Shown one piece after another: positions 1-8,259 of a DNA stretch of 64,000 nucleotides. A program made the translations under genes and the position numbers. The stretch spans positions 1 to 64,000 of the forward strand of contig VGFU01000003.1 of the NCBI GenBank assembly GCA_016868755.1, written 5' to 3'. Source of the stretch: Bacteroidota bacterium (GTDB taxonomy: Bacteria > Bacteroidota > Bacteroidia > Flavobacteriales > Schleiferiaceae). Position 1 is the stretch's first letter. The number at the start of each line of letters is the position of its first letter. The notes under the pieces were generated by a model. The model worked only from the letters and a program-made list of their open reading frames with translations. It had not been told where the DNA came from and did no database searches.

Positions 1-536
1 TCACCAGCTTTAAAACGCAGTTTGTCAAGGGGTTTGCCAAACCAGGCGACTCGGTTTATGTGTCGCGAGCCTTGGCGCCCGCCTACGGAATTGCGGGATT
101 TGGCCTGACCCACAAGACGGACGGCCTGGACCTGTATGCGTCGCCCGTGACCGCGAAGTTCACGTGGGTGCTCGATAGTGCGTTGAGTGCCCAAGGCGTG
201 TTTGGCTTGGTGCCGGGCCAACGGTTCCGCCAAGAATTAGGGCTGTACGGCAACGCGCGCTACCAGCATTCGTTTGAGGGCGGAATCAAAATGGACCTCC
301 GCCTCAACGCTTTTGCGAACTACCTGCAGGCGCCGTTCAGCATCGATCTCGACAGCGACTTGCTGCTGGTGTACAAGAATAAGAGTCCGCTCAGCGTTAC
401 CCTGCGGAGCCAAAACCTTTTTGACCGCGACGTGCTGCTGCGCGACACCAACGGCGACGGCAAGCTCGACGGGTCAGGAATTCAAACCAAGCAGTTTATG
501 GGCCTCGGACTCACCTACGAATTTGGCAAAAAATGA
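1..536 (+). CDS. DUF3078 family protein, C-terminal part (5' end outside window)
   Basis: The reading frame is open from the first complete codon (position 3) to the TGA at 534-536, so only about the last 178 residues are present. The pattern of alternating hydrophobic strands, the motif 'ELGLYGNARYQ', 'LRLNAFANYLQAPFSIDLD' and the closing 'QFMGLGLTYEFGKK' fit DUF3078, a Bacteroidetes-restricted family predicted to form an outer-membrane beta structure. Near the end there is an insert 'DTNGDGKLDG' that resembles a calcium-binding loop. Its stop overlaps the next start (ATGA at 533-536), so it is probably cotranscribed with the dehydrogenase downstream. Function is unknown; the family assignment is from pattern recognition. 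Confidence 0.72.
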   Translation, partial: TSFKTQFVKGFAKPGDSVYVSRALAPAYGIAGFGLTHKTDGLDLYASPVTAKFTWVLDSALSAQGVFGLVPGQRFRQELGLYGNARYQHSFEGGIKMDLRLNAFANYLQAPFSIDLDSDLLLVYKNKSPLSVTLRSQNLFDRDVLLRDTNGDGKLDGSGIQTKQFMGLGLTYEFGKK

Positions 537-2569
537 AAAAAGGCTCCGCACTTCACGCGTTTGAATTGATGGCTACCGCGAAGGCGATGGCCGAGCTGTA
601 CGAGGCCAACAAGGAGGTGACGGCTACCTACGTGCACGCTACCGCACGCGGACACGAGGCCATTCAGCTCGCGCTGGCGACGCAGCTCGAGCCCAACGAC
701 CTTTTGTACCCCTACTACCGCGACGACGCGATGCTGCTGGGCATTGGTATGACGCCCTACGACCTCATGCTGCAGCTGCTGGCCAAGCGCGACGACCCCT
801 TTTCGGGCGGACGCACCTACTACAGCCACCCTTCGCTGCGCGACGCCGACAAGCCAAAAATTCCGCACCAGTCGTCGGCGACGGGCATGCAGGCGATTCC
901 CGCGGCCGGAGCCGCGATGGGCATTCAGTACCGCGAAAAGCAGGGCCTGACGGCCGAGTGGGGCGGAGCCAAGCCGATCTCGGTCTGCTCAATCGGCGAT
1001 GCGGCCATGACCGAAGGCGAAGTGAGTGAAGCGCTTCAAATGGCGGCGCTTAAACGCTTCCCGCTGCTCGTGCTGGTCCAAGACAACGGCTGGGACATCT
1101 CAGCCAACGCCGCCGAAACGAGGGCGGCAAACGCCGCACAGTACGCCCAGGGTTTTCCCGGCATCGACGTTGTGCAGGTGGACGGAACCGACTACGTCGC
1201 CTGCCATTCCGCCCTTAAAGATGTGCTGCGCACGATGCGCAAGAAGCGCGGACCGGTGCTGGTGCACGCGAAGGTTCCGCTGCTGAACCACCACACCTCG
1301 GGCGTGCGCATGGAGTGGTACCGCGACGACCTCGACGAGGCCCGCGCCCGAGACCCCTTTCCGAAGCTGCGCGCCGCCCTGCTGGCGGACGGTCACAAAG
1401 CTGCCGAGCTGGACGCCCTGGTCGAAGCCGCCCGCGCCCGCGTGCAGGCGGACTACGAGCGCGCACTGGAGGCTCCGGACCCCACGCCCAGCGAACTTTT
1501 CACGCACCGACTGGCTCCGACGCCCGTGACCGAAGAGCGCGGAACCCGCGAGCCCGCCGGCCGCGAGCGCACCGTGATGGTCGACAGCGCTCTGTTTGCC
1601 GTGCGTGAAATCCTCGACGCCCACCCCGAAGCCCTGCTCTATGGCCAAGACGTGGGGCGCCGCCTCGGAGGCGTGTTTCGCGAGGCCGCCACACTCGCCC
1701 AGCAGTTTGGCGACGACCGCGTCTTCAACACGCCGATTCAAGAGGCGTTCATCGTCGGAAGCACCGTCGGCATGGCCGCCGTGGGCCTCAAGCCCATCGT
1801 CGAAGTGCAGTTCGCGGACTACATCTGGCCGGGCCTCAACCAGCTGTTCACCGAGCTTTCGCGCGCTCACTACCTCACCAACGGCAAGTGGACGGCCGAC
1901 ATGATTTTGCGGGTTCCGATCGGAGCCTACGGCAGTGGCGGACCGTTCCACTCCTCAAGCGTGGAGTCGGTCGTGACCGCCATTCGCGGAATCAAAGTCG
2001 TCTACCCATCCACCGGGGCCGACCTCAAGGGCCTGATCAAGGCCGCTTACGCGGACCCCAACCCCGTCGTGGTGCTCGAGCACAAAGGCCTGTACTGGTC
2101 TAAGATCAAAGGAACCGAAGGCGCCAAAACCGTTGAGCCGGACGCCGACTACGTCATTCCCATCGGCAAGGGCCGCATCGTGCGCGCTGTCGAGCCCGAC
2201 GGCGAACCCACAGCCTTGGTTGTAACCTACGGCCGCGGGGTCTACTGGGCCCTCGAAGCTTCTGCAGGAATGCCTGTTGAAGTCCTCGATTTGCGCAGCC
2301 TTTCGCCTTGGGACGAAGCCCTGGTGTTTGAACGCGCGCGCGCCCACGGACGCATTCTGGTCCTCACGGAGGAACCTTCCGTGCAGCCCTTTGCGCGCTC
2401 GATTGCCGCCCGAATCCAAGAAGAGTGTTTCACGTCCCTCGACGCGCCCGTGCGCGTGCTGGGCGCCGAAGACACCCCGGCGATACCGCTCAACAAAACG
2501 TTGGAAGCCACCTACTTGCCCAATGCGGACAAGGTGCGGGTAGCGCTGGAGGCGTTGCTCAGTTACTAG
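533..2569 (+). CDS. 2-oxoacid dehydrogenase E1, fused alpha and beta subunits (branched-chain type)
   Basis: Thiamine-diphosphate-dependent E1 component of a 2-oxoacid dehydrogenase complex, probably the branched-chain (2-oxoisovalerate) type; it decarboxylates the oxoacid and passes the acyl group to lipoyl-E2. Residues 1 to about 330 are the alpha half: the ThDP motif runs from GDAAMTEGE (about 155) to QDN (about 185), and an HHTSG segment carries the phosphate-binding histidine region. Residues from about 345 are the beta half, with LLYGQDVG, the activating glutamate in NTPIQEAF and the EVQFADYIWP segment. Fusion of both halves into one chain of 678 residues is common in Bacteroidetes. No E2 or E3 gene lies nearby. 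The stop codon (TAG 2567-2569) is part of a heptamer repeat array, and the last residues (SY) are encoded by repeat-like sequence. Confidence 0.88.
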   Translation: MKKGSALHAFELMATAKAMAELYEANKEVTATYVHATARGHEAIQLALATQLEPNDLLYPYYRDDAMLLGIGMTPYDLMLQLLAKRDDPFSGGRTYYSHPSLRDADKPKIPHQSSATGMQAIPAAGAAMGIQYREKQGLTAEWGGAKPISVCSIGDAAMTEGEVSEALQMAALKRFPLLVLVQDNGWDISANAAETRAANAAQYAQGFPGIDVVQVDGTDYVACHSALKDVLRTMRKKRGPVLVHAKVPLLNHHTSGVRMEWYRDDLDEARARDPFPKLRAALLADGHKAAELDALVEAARARVQADYERALEAPDPTPSELFTHRLAPTPVTEERGTREPAGRERTVMVDSALFAVREILDAHPEALLYGQDVGRRLGGVFREAATLAQQFGDDRVFNTPIQEAFIVGSTVGMAAVGLKPIVEVQFADYIWPGLNQLFTELSRAHYLTNGKWTADMILRVPIGAYGSGGPFHSSSVESVVTAIRGIKVVYPSTGADLKGLIKAAYADPNPVVVLEHKGLYWSKIKGTEGAKTVEPDADYVIPIGKGRIVRAVEPDGEPTALVVTYGRGVYWALEASAGMPVEVLDLRSLSPWDEALVFERARAHGRILVLTEEPSVQPFARSIAARIQEECFTSLDAPVRVLGAEDTPAIPLNKTLEATYLPNADKVRVALEALLSY

Positions 2570-2676
2570 TTGCTAGTTGCTAGTTACTAGTTACTAGTTG
2601 CTGGTTGCTGGTTGCTAGTTGCTGGCCGCTAGTTGCTGGCTGCTGGTTGCAAGTTGCTGGCTGCTAGTTGCTGGCT
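2561..2676. repeat. Heptamer repeat array A (TAGTTGC-type), longest in window
   Basis: Tandem 7-bp units TAGTTGC, TAGTTAC, TGGTTGC and close variants fill the gap between two convergent genes. The array overlaps both stop codons: TAG 2567-2569 of the E1 gene and, on the minus strand, TAG 2666-2664 of the thiolase gene. Units are imperfect, differing by transitions at one or two positions. No gene or terminator hairpin is visible inside. Confidence 0.9.
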
Positions 2677-3881
2677 CGCTCCAAGATTACCGCGTACCCC
2701 TGGCCGACCCCAATGCACATGGTGACGAGGGCGTAGCGGCCTTGGGTTTCGTCCAGGGCTCGGGCGGCCGTGAGGACGAGGCGGGCACCCGACATTCCGA
2801 GGGGGTGGCCCAGGGCGATGGCGCCGCCGTTGGGGTTGATGCGCGGGTCGAGGTCGTCGAGGCCGAGGCTGCGGGTCACGGCAAGGGCCTGCGCGGCAAA
2901 GGCTTCGTTGAGTTCGATGTGGTCGATGTCGGCCAAAGTGAGTCCGGCGCGCTTGAGGGCAAGCTGGGTGGCGGGCACGGGGCCGATGCCCATGATGCGG
3001 GGCTCGACGCCAGAGACGCCGCTCGCGACGACGCGGGCAAGGGGGTTCAGCGAATGGATGCGCAGGGCGTCTTCAGAGGCGACGAGGAGGGCGGCCGCGC
3101 CGTCGTTCAGGCCTGAGGCGTTGCCGGCGGTGACGCTTCCGTTGGGGCGGAAGGCGGGGCGCAGCCCCGCGAGTCCCTCGAGGGTCGTGCCGGGCTTGGC
3201 GAATTCGTCGTGGGCGAAGACGACGGGGTCTCCTTTGCGCTGGGGAATCGAGACAGGGGCGAGCTCGCCGGCGGTGAAGCCGCGGGTGACGGCCGCGGCG
3301 GCTCGTTGCTGGCTGCGCAGGGCGAGGGCGTCTTGGTCTTCGCGCGAAATTAAAAATTGGTCGGCGAGGTTTTCGGCGGTTTCGCCCATAGCGTCGGTTC
3401 CGTAGCGCCGCTTCATTTCGGGGTTGACGAAGCGCCAGCCGAAGGTGGTGTCGTACATCTGGCTGTCGTTGCCAAAGGCCTTCGAGGGCTTGGACATGGC
3501 GTAGGGGGCGCGGGTCATGTGCTCGACGCCTCCGGCGAGGATGAGGTCGCCTTCGCCCGAGAGGATGGCGCGGGCGGCGTGCTGAACGGCCGATAAGCCG
3601 CTGGCGCAGAGGCGGTTCACGGTTTCGGCCGGCACCGTGTGCGGAATGCCGGCGAGCAAGGTGGCCATTCGGGCCACGTTGCGGTTGTCTTCGCCGGCCT
3701 GGTTGGCACAGCCCAAAAAGGCGTCGTCGATCGCGGCGAGGTCCAGGTTGGGATGGCGGGCGACGAGGGCGCGCAGCGCGTCGGCCGCGAGGTCGTCGGC
3801 GCGGACGGCGCTCAGGCTTCCGCCGAGGCTGCCAATGGGGGTTCGTACTCCGTCAACTAAGAATGCGCTTCGGGTTGCCAT
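2664..3881 (-). CDS. paaJ: Acetyl-CoA acyltransferase, 3-oxoadipyl-CoA thiolase type
   Basis: Thiolase of 405 residues, the last step of the phenylacetyl-CoA pathway, cleaving 3-oxoadipyl-CoA (and 3-oxo-5,6-dehydrosuberyl-CoA) to acetyl-CoA units. The nucleophilic cysteine sits in NRLCASGLSA (Cys92); the catalytic His is in GHPLGMSGAR (about 359) and the second Cys in CIGVGQG (about 389). The N-terminal 'LVDGVRTPIGSLGGSLS' and the 'EHMTRAPYAM' segment are typical of the PaaJ/PcaF group. It is the last gene of the minus-strand block paaG-paaH-unknown-paaI-paaJ. Its last residues (ASN) and TAG stop are encoded by the heptamer array. A general FadA-type role cannot be excluded, but the context strongly favours PaaJ. 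Confidence 0.85.
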   Translation of the reverse strand: MATRSAFLVDGVRTPIGSLGGSLSAVRADDLAADALRALVARHPNLDLAAIDDAFLGCANQAGEDNRNVARMATLLAGIPHTVPAETVNRLCASGLSAVQHAARAILSGEGDLILAGGVEHMTRAPYAMSKPSKAFGNDSQMYDTTFGWRFVNPEMKRRYGTDAMGETAENLADQFLISREDQDALALRSQQRAAAAVTRGFTAGELAPVSIPQRKGDPVVFAHDEFAKPGTTLEGLAGLRPAFRPNGSVTAGNASGLNDGAAALLVASEDALRIHSLNPLARVVASGVSGVEPRIMGIGPVPATQLALKRAGLTLADIDHIELNEAFAAQALAVTRSLGLDDLDPRINPNGGAIALGHPLGMSGARLVLTAARALDETQGRYALVTMCIGVGQGYAVILERASN

Positions 3882-4276
3882 GGGGTGTCTTTAAAAAATA
3901 CGGTTCCGCGAAAATGGGCCACGTCGGTGCCGTCGCGGCGCACGGTGACGTCGTAGCGCCCAAGGGTTTTGCTGCGGTGGCGCTCCACAGCTTCGGCTGT
4001 TAGGAGGTCGCCGGCGGCCACGGGCTTGAGGTGGGCGATGCTGGTTTCGATGGATACGGCGTGCTGGCCGTGACCGTTGCTCGCGAAGGCCAAGGCGCTG
4101 TCGGCCAGGCTGTAGGTGAGTCCGCCGTGGGCGATGCTAAACCCATTTAGCGTTTCGGGGCGCACGCGGGCCTCGAGGACGCAGCGGCCGGGTTCCGCCA
4201 CGAGCACCGTGACGCCGAGCCATTGGCTGAAGGCGTCGCGGCGCATCATTTGGGCGACAATTTCGGGGGCGGTCAT
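3857..4276 (-). CDS. paaI: Hydroxyphenylacetyl-CoA thioesterase PaaI
   Basis: Hotdog-fold acyl-CoA thioesterase of 139 residues that hydrolyses dead-end CoA esters in the phenylacetate pathway and so recycles CoA. The hotdog signature is the 'LNGFSIAHGGLTYSLADSA' segment (His-Gly-Gly followed by the active-site acidic residue of the long helix), and the C-terminus 'VAHFRGTVFFKD' is typical of PaaI. I place the start at 4276 rather than an in-frame upstream codon because it overlaps the preceding stop as ATGA and removes an arginine-rich non-homologous leader. It overlaps the 5' end of paaJ by 25 bases, so the two are translationally coupled. Confidence 0.85.
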   Translation of the reverse strand: MTAPEIVAQMMRRDAFSQWLGVTVLVAEPGRCVLEARVRPETLNGFSIAHGGLTYSLADSALAFASNGHGQHAVSIETSIAHLKPVAAGDLLTAEAVERHRSKTLGRYDVTVRRDGTDVAHFRGTVFFKDTPWQPEAHS

Positions 4277-4764
4277 GCTTGGCCTGAGGCTCCGGGTTGT
4301 TCGACGGACTCTTCGAAGCACCCGATGAGGATGTCGACGACGAGCATGAGGTTGTGTTGGTCGGCCTCGCCGCGCGGAAGGCCGGAGCGCAGCTCTTGGT
4401 GCAGAAAATTCCGCACTTCGGCGTGTACGAAGGGCGAACGGGCCACCTGTTCGATGCGTTCGAGGTCGAGCACTTCTTCGTCGGTGTCGAGCGCTTCAAA
4501 CGTTTCAACCACTTCGGTGGTGACGTCGGTGATGCAGGCGTCTGAAATGGTTCCGACGGCTAGGCCCATGCTGCGAAAGCCCTCGCGAAGGACCATGGCG
4601 CTTCGCACCAATTGTTCGTGGACGTCGTCGTCAAATTCTTCGCTGAGGCGGATCAGCCACGAGAAGAGCATGGGCTGTTCGTCCAAAAAGGTTCCGAGGT
4701 TTGCGCCGTACTCTTCGTCGGTCCAGCTGCGCACGCGGTCTACCGCAGACATTAGGTAGTTCAT
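4273..4764 (-). CDS. Uncharacterised acidic helical protein in the paa operon
   Basis: A 163-residue protein I do not recognise. It is predicted to be soluble, almost entirely helical and acidic (runs such as EEFDDD and DTDEEV), with no signal peptide, membrane segment or cysteine pair. The start at 4764 gives an ATGA overlap with paaH; the longer in-frame version would add about 35 proline- and arginine-rich residues that look non-coding. The stop overlaps the paaI start in the same way, so the gene is firmly embedded between paaH and paaI. The context suggests an accessory role in phenylacetate degradation, but nothing in the sequence shows an activity. Confidence 0.75.
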   Translation of the reverse strand: MNYLMSAVDRVRSWTDEEYGANLGTFLDEQPMLFSWLIRLSEEFDDDVHEQLVRSAMVLREGFRSMGLAVGTISDACITDVTTEVVETFEALDTDEEVLDLERIEQVARSPFVHAEVRNFLHQELRSGLPRGEADQHNLMLVVDILIGCFEESVEQPGASGQA

Positions 4765-5924
4765 GGGGCTGAAATTTGGTCGTGAATCCAGGGGCAGACG
4801 CGGTAGCGCGGGTCGCCGGTGCGGCGGTGGAGGGCTTCGATTTGGTCGCGGACCGTGGTCCAGCCCCATTCGCGGCCCCAGGCGATAAGCCCCTTGGGGT
4901 AGTTGACGCCTTTGAGCATGGCTGTTTCGACGTCGGATTCGGTGCCGATTCCGCGGTACACGGCGTCGGCCGCTTCGTTGATCAGCATGGCCACTACACG
5001 GTTGACAATGGCGCGGCCCAGGGCTTCGTCGCGCGTCGGCTCGGGAAGCACGGCGCCGTTGCGGTAGTCATAAAATCCGCGGCCGGACTTGCGGCCCAGC
5101 CACCCCGCGTCGAGCAAGCGTTTTTGGCTAAGGCTCGGGCGAAAGCGCGGATCGTAGTAAAACTGCTTCCAGACCGTTTCGGTGACCACGTAGTTGACGT
5201 CGTGGCCAATGAGGTCCATGAGGGCAAACGGCCCCATGCGGAATCCGCCCAGTTCGGTCAGCGCCCAGTCGACGGTGGCCATGTCGGCCATTTGCTCTTC
5301 GACGAGGTGCAGCGCCTCGCCATAAAACGGCCGCGCGATGCGGTTGACGAGAAAGCCCGGGGTGTCTTGGGCGACCACGCCGACTTTGCCCCAGGTAGCG
5401 ACGGCGGCCACGCAGGCCTCGACGACCTCGGGAGCGGTGGCGATTCCGGGAACAATTTCGACCAGCGGCATCAGCGGAGCCGGGTTAAAAAAGTGCAATC
5501 CTACCACGCGCTCGGCGCGCTTAACCCCGGCAGCAATCGACGATACGCTAAGCGACGAAGTGTTGGTCGCCAAAATGCAGTCTTCGCGAACCACATCGTC
5601 GAGGGTGGTAAACACCGAACGCTTGGCGTCGAGGTTTTCATAAATAGCCTCGATGGCGAGGCTCACATCTGCGGCCTCGCGAAGCACGTAGGCAGCGCTA
5701 AGCCGCTGGTTGTAGGCGGAACGCTGCGCGTCGCTGATTTTGCTTTTTTCGAACAGCTTGTCCCACATGCTGCGCACGCGGGCGATGCCGTTTTCGAGCG
5801 CGGCGTCTTGGGTGTCGTACAGCAGGACGTCCCAGCCGGCTTCGACCAGCACTTGGGCGATGCCGCCGCCCATGGCTCCGGCTCCGACGACCATGGCTTT
5901 TTGGTTGAACAGTCGAGGACTCAT
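4761..5924 (-). CDS. paaH: 3-hydroxyacyl-CoA dehydrogenase PaaH
   Basis: NAD-dependent dehydrogenase of 387 residues that oxidises 3-hydroxyadipyl-CoA to 3-oxoadipyl-CoA. The Rossmann motif GAGAMGGG is at about residues 16-23, followed by an aspartate at the end of strand 2 (LLYDTQ). The catalytic histidine is in GLHFFNPAP (about 145), with the partner glutamate in VEIVPG. The C-terminal 3HCDH domain contains 'TPGFLVNRI' and 'LGGFRMGPFALMDLIGHD'. Its length is between the single-domain enzymes (about 280) and E. coli PaaH (about 475); a partial second 3HCDH repeat follows residue 290. It overlaps paaG upstream and the unknown gene downstream by 4 bases each. Confidence 0.87.
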   Translation of the reverse strand: MSPRLFNQKAMVVGAGAMGGGIAQVLVEAGWDVLLYDTQDAALENGIARVRSMWDKLFEKSKISDAQRSAYNQRLSAAYVLREAADVSLAIEAIYENLDAKRSVFTTLDDVVREDCILATNTSSLSVSSIAAGVKRAERVVGLHFFNPAPLMPLVEIVPGIATAPEVVEACVAAVATWGKVGVVAQDTPGFLVNRIARPFYGEALHLVEEQMADMATVDWALTELGGFRMGPFALMDLIGHDVNYVVTETVWKQFYYDPRFRPSLSQKRLLDAGWLGRKSGRGFYDYRNGAVLPEPTRDEALGRAIVNRVVAMLINEAADAVYRGIGTESDVETAMLKGVNYPKGLIAWGREWGWTTVRDQIEALHRRTGDPRYRVCPWIHDQISAP

Positions 5925-6700
5925 TGGCCGCGGAATTGGGGTTGGCGTTTTTCAAGAAAAGCCGCGACGCCTTCGGCGAAGTCGGCGGTGGCGCCGGCGC
6001 GGTTTTGAAGGGCGCGCTCGAGTTCGAGCTGCTCGGCAAAGCCGCGGAACACGCTCTCGTTGAGGGCTTCTTTGGTCAGGGCCAGGGCTTCGGTGGGGAG
6101 GGTGGCGAGTTTTTGGGCCACGGCCATCGCTTCGTCGGCGAGGACCTCGTCGGCCACAACGCGGTACACCAGCCCGTGGCGCTCAGCTTCTTCGGCTGAA
6201 ACGCTGTCGGCGAGCATCATCCAGGCGCTGGCTTTGGCGAAACCGGCGAGTCGCGGAAGCATAAGGGTTCCGCCCGTGTCGGGGATCAGGCCAATTTTGC
6301 TGAAGGCTTGAATAAACTTGGCGGACTGCGCGGCCACAACGACATCTCCCGCAAGGGCGAGGTTGGCCCCTGCGCCCGCGGCAACCCCGTTCACCGCAAC
6401 CACTACTGGTTTGCGAAGGGCGCGAAGCTGGAGCACGAGGGGATTGTAGTGCTCGCTCAAGATGCGGTCAAGGCCGGGGCCTTGCGGATCAATGGCTTCG
6501 CTAAGGTCTTGTCCGCTGCAGAAGGCTTTGCCATTGCCGGTGAGGAGCACAGCGCGCACGGCGGGGTCGCGGTCGGCGTCGGAAAGCACGCGCTGGAGTT
6601 CCAGGGCCATGCCGCGGTGGAACGCGTTAAATACTTCAGGGCGGTTAAGCGCTACGCGAAGCGTTTGGGCGTGCGTCGAAACGTCGAGGAACTTAAACAT
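5921..6700 (-). CDS. paaG: Enoyl-CoA hydratase/isomerase, PaaG-type
   Basis: Crotonase-fold enzyme of 259 residues. In the phenylacetate pathway PaaG isomerises ring-1,2-epoxyphenylacetyl-CoA to the oxepin; a related enzyme (PaaF) hydrates the dehydroadipyl intermediate. Seen here are the oxyanion-hole segments KAFCSGQDLSEA (about 58-69) and VAVNGVAAGAGANLALAGD (about 102-120), the latter with the AGAGANLALAGD form usual in PaaG. 'SKIGLIPDTGGTLMLPR' carries the aspartate of the isomerase site. Only one crotonase is present in the locus, so PaaF must be elsewhere or this enzyme serves both steps. The gene starts 8 bases inside the end of the upstream sensor-like gene. Confidence 0.82.
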   Translation of the reverse strand: MFKFLDVSTHAQTLRVALNRPEVFNAFHRGMALELQRVLSDADRDPAVRAVLLTGNGKAFCSGQDLSEAIDPQGPGLDRILSEHYNPLVLQLRALRKPVVVAVNGVAAGAGANLALAGDVVVAAQSAKFIQAFSKIGLIPDTGGTLMLPRLAGFAKASAWMMLADSVSAEEAERHGLVYRVVADEVLADEAMAVAQKLATLPTEALALTKEALNESVFRGFAEQLELERALQNRAGATADFAEGVAAFLEKRQPQFRGQ

Positions 6701-8084
6701 ACTTGAGCACTGAGGTTAAGTCGTCGCGCAGTTCGGCTTTGATGCGGTACCGGCGAATGCGGCGGTCGTCTTCGTTCGAAATGCGCTCGATGAACGAAGG
6801 TACGCCCAAGAACTCCATGCCTTTTTCTTCAAGCTCCTGCAGTACTGTGCTGCGAATTTTGCGCTGGTTGTCCCAAGCTTTATCATCAATATCGAGCAAC
6901 TGATTGAGCTCAAGGGTGGAAATGCTGTGGTTTGGGGCAAGTAGCATTAAATGCTTGAATAGGATTTTCTGCGACGGCGTAAGGGCCTCAGCAAAAGCGC
7001 GTTCTGCTTGGGGCCGTCTTTTCCGGTATCGAATGATAATAACGGTCAAGCCTACGGCACTCAACGAGAATATGCCTATTAGGCGATAATTATCGCGCAG
7101 AATGGAAACCCAATTGGGCTCAAACAACGGCCCAGCAAGTTGAGTATCTTGACGGGCTAGGAGTTCGTCTATGCTTGTTCGAATAATCTTAACGTGATCA
7201 TTGGTTGCGGTGCTAGCGGTTTCAATAATCAGCAGCCCATCGGGGTAGGCGAGTATTCCGCCCATGCCGTCATACGGCCGCGCCTGGGTATTTAAAATCC
7301 GCGTCGTGTAAAGTTCGTTCTCCTGCAAGTTTGCGAGTAAAACAGAACTCCCTTCAAATACTAGAGTCCATTTGCCGTTCCACGACGCGTATCCGAGGTG
7401 GTCCTGATTATTAAAAATGTTAAGTTCAACGGTGGGGGTGCCGAGGTGAGTATAGGTTTGATTTACCAGGTCAATATCGTACACGGCGTTCGTCACCTCG
7501 GCCCCATTAAATTCCGTTCGACTAGAAACCACGGCCCGAATTAGACCAGAATCGAGCACAGTGTAAAAGCCGTCTCCGTAGCCCTCAACAATATGGGGGC
7601 TCATTTGCTGGCGCTCCCATTCGCGGAGTTCGGTATCATAATAGACCGCTAAGTCGGTTACCCGCCAAAGTCCATACCCCCCTAGGCTCCAGAGGCGATT
7701 ACCATCAAAATACTTGAGTGCGCCAAAGTTGTATCCACTGAAGTACGTTCGATCATGGCGCTCAACCACCCCATTTTTTCGCATAAAATAAACGACACCA
7801 GAGCCAGAGAAGGCAATTATGGTGGTGTCGCGAGTTTGAATAATGCTGGGCTGCGGATGCGCATGCTGCCGAAAAATTTCAGGGAGTCTTGGCAACGAAC
7901 CGTAGTCAACCCATCGACTTTCATCAAGGCATGCGATGGTTCCTGTTTGAAAATCTAATCGCTTTATGCTGTCGTTATGGTAAAGAAAGGCGATTCCGTA
8001 CTTGTTGCTCTTGTTAAGGGAGGATTGGGCCCATAAATTGCTGAAAAACAGCAGTAAAACAAAGGTTGTGGGAATGCGATTCAC
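6693..8084 (-). CDS. Membrane protein with periplasmic sensor-like domain and C-terminal winged-helix-like domain
   Basis: A 463-residue protein of unknown function. It begins with a signal peptide (about residues 1-19, ending LWAQ) at a GTG start at 8084. Residues 20 to about 325 form a beta-rich exported domain with repeated W/G/Y motifs (for example 'NRLWSLGGYGLWRVTDLAVYY'), possibly propeller-like. One transmembrane helix follows (about 334-354, LIGIFSLSAVGLTVIIIRY), then a basic stop-transfer RKRR and a cytosolic domain of about 100 residues. That domain includes 'SISTLELNQLLDID' and 'RKIRSTVLQELEEKG', which look like a winged helix. This suggests a one-component transmembrane regulator, which is inference. 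Base composition is visibly richer in A/T than the paa genes, a possible sign of separate origin. It overlaps paaG by 8 bases. Confidence 0.7.
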   Translation of the reverse strand: MNRIPTTFVLLLFFSNLWAQSSLNKSNKYGIAFLYHNDSIKRLDFQTGTIACLDESRWVDYGSLPRLPEIFRQHAHPQPSIIQTRDTTIIAFSGSGVVYFMRKNGVVERHDRTYFSGYNFGALKYFDGNRLWSLGGYGLWRVTDLAVYYDTELREWERQQMSPHIVEGYGDGFYTVLDSGLIRAVVSSRTEFNGAEVTNAVYDIDLVNQTYTHLGTPTVELNIFNNQDHLGYASWNGKWTLVFEGSSVLLANLQENELYTTRILNTQARPYDGMGGILAYPDGLLIIETASTATNDHVKIIRTSIDELLARQDTQLAGPLFEPNWVSILRDNYRLIGIFSLSAVGLTVIIIRYRKRRPQAERAFAEALTPSQKILFKHLMLLAPNHSISTLELNQLLDIDDKAWDNQRKIRSTVLQELEEKGMEFLGVPSFIERISNEDDRRIRRYRIKAELRDDLTSVLKYV

Positions 8085-8088
8085 TCGG

Positions 8089-8096
8089 TGAAAATA
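8089..8096 (-). promoter_or_regulatory. Putative -7 promoter box 4 bases upstream of the sensor-like gene
   Basis: On the minus strand TATTTTCA lies 4 bases before the GTG start. It fits the window-wide TA-N2-TT(T/C)(G/A) pattern and would give a leaderless message. Confidence 0.35.
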
Positions 8097-8111
8097 CGTG
8101 AAAGAAATAAG

Positions 8112-8131
8112 TTCTCACAATTTCTCACAAT
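8112..8131. repeat. Perfect tandem 10-bp repeat upstream of the sensor-like gene
   Basis: TTCTCACAAT occurs twice in immediate succession (8112-8121 and 8122-8131), on the minus strand 16-35 bases upstream of the putative -7 box of the 8084 gene. The 10-bp period places both copies on one face of the helix, as expected for paired protein-binding sites. Binding is inferred only. Confidence 0.55.
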
Positions 8132-8203
8132 TAATTATACACTTTTCTAGTCTCAGTTGCACTTTTGCCTCGAAACCAAACGCGGCTTCACACCAAACCA
8201 ACC

Positions 8204-8235
8204 AAAAAACCCTGGGCGCTTGCCTGGGGTTTTTT
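8204..8235 (-). terminator. Rho-independent terminator after paaD
   Basis: A 14-bp stem (8204-8217 with 8222-8235, two G-T wobbles, 4-base loop) is flanked by A6 and T6, so it can act in both directions. It lies 25 bases past the paaD stop and separates the paaABCD unit from the 8084-2664 block. Confidence 0.85.
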
Positions 8236-8259
8236 CATTTTTAGCTTTTGTTCAGAAGG

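Noticed and set aside
2561-2676. Possible CRISPR array or tandem-repeat gene
   Set aside because: Units are only 7 bp, have no spacers, and carry stops in every frame.
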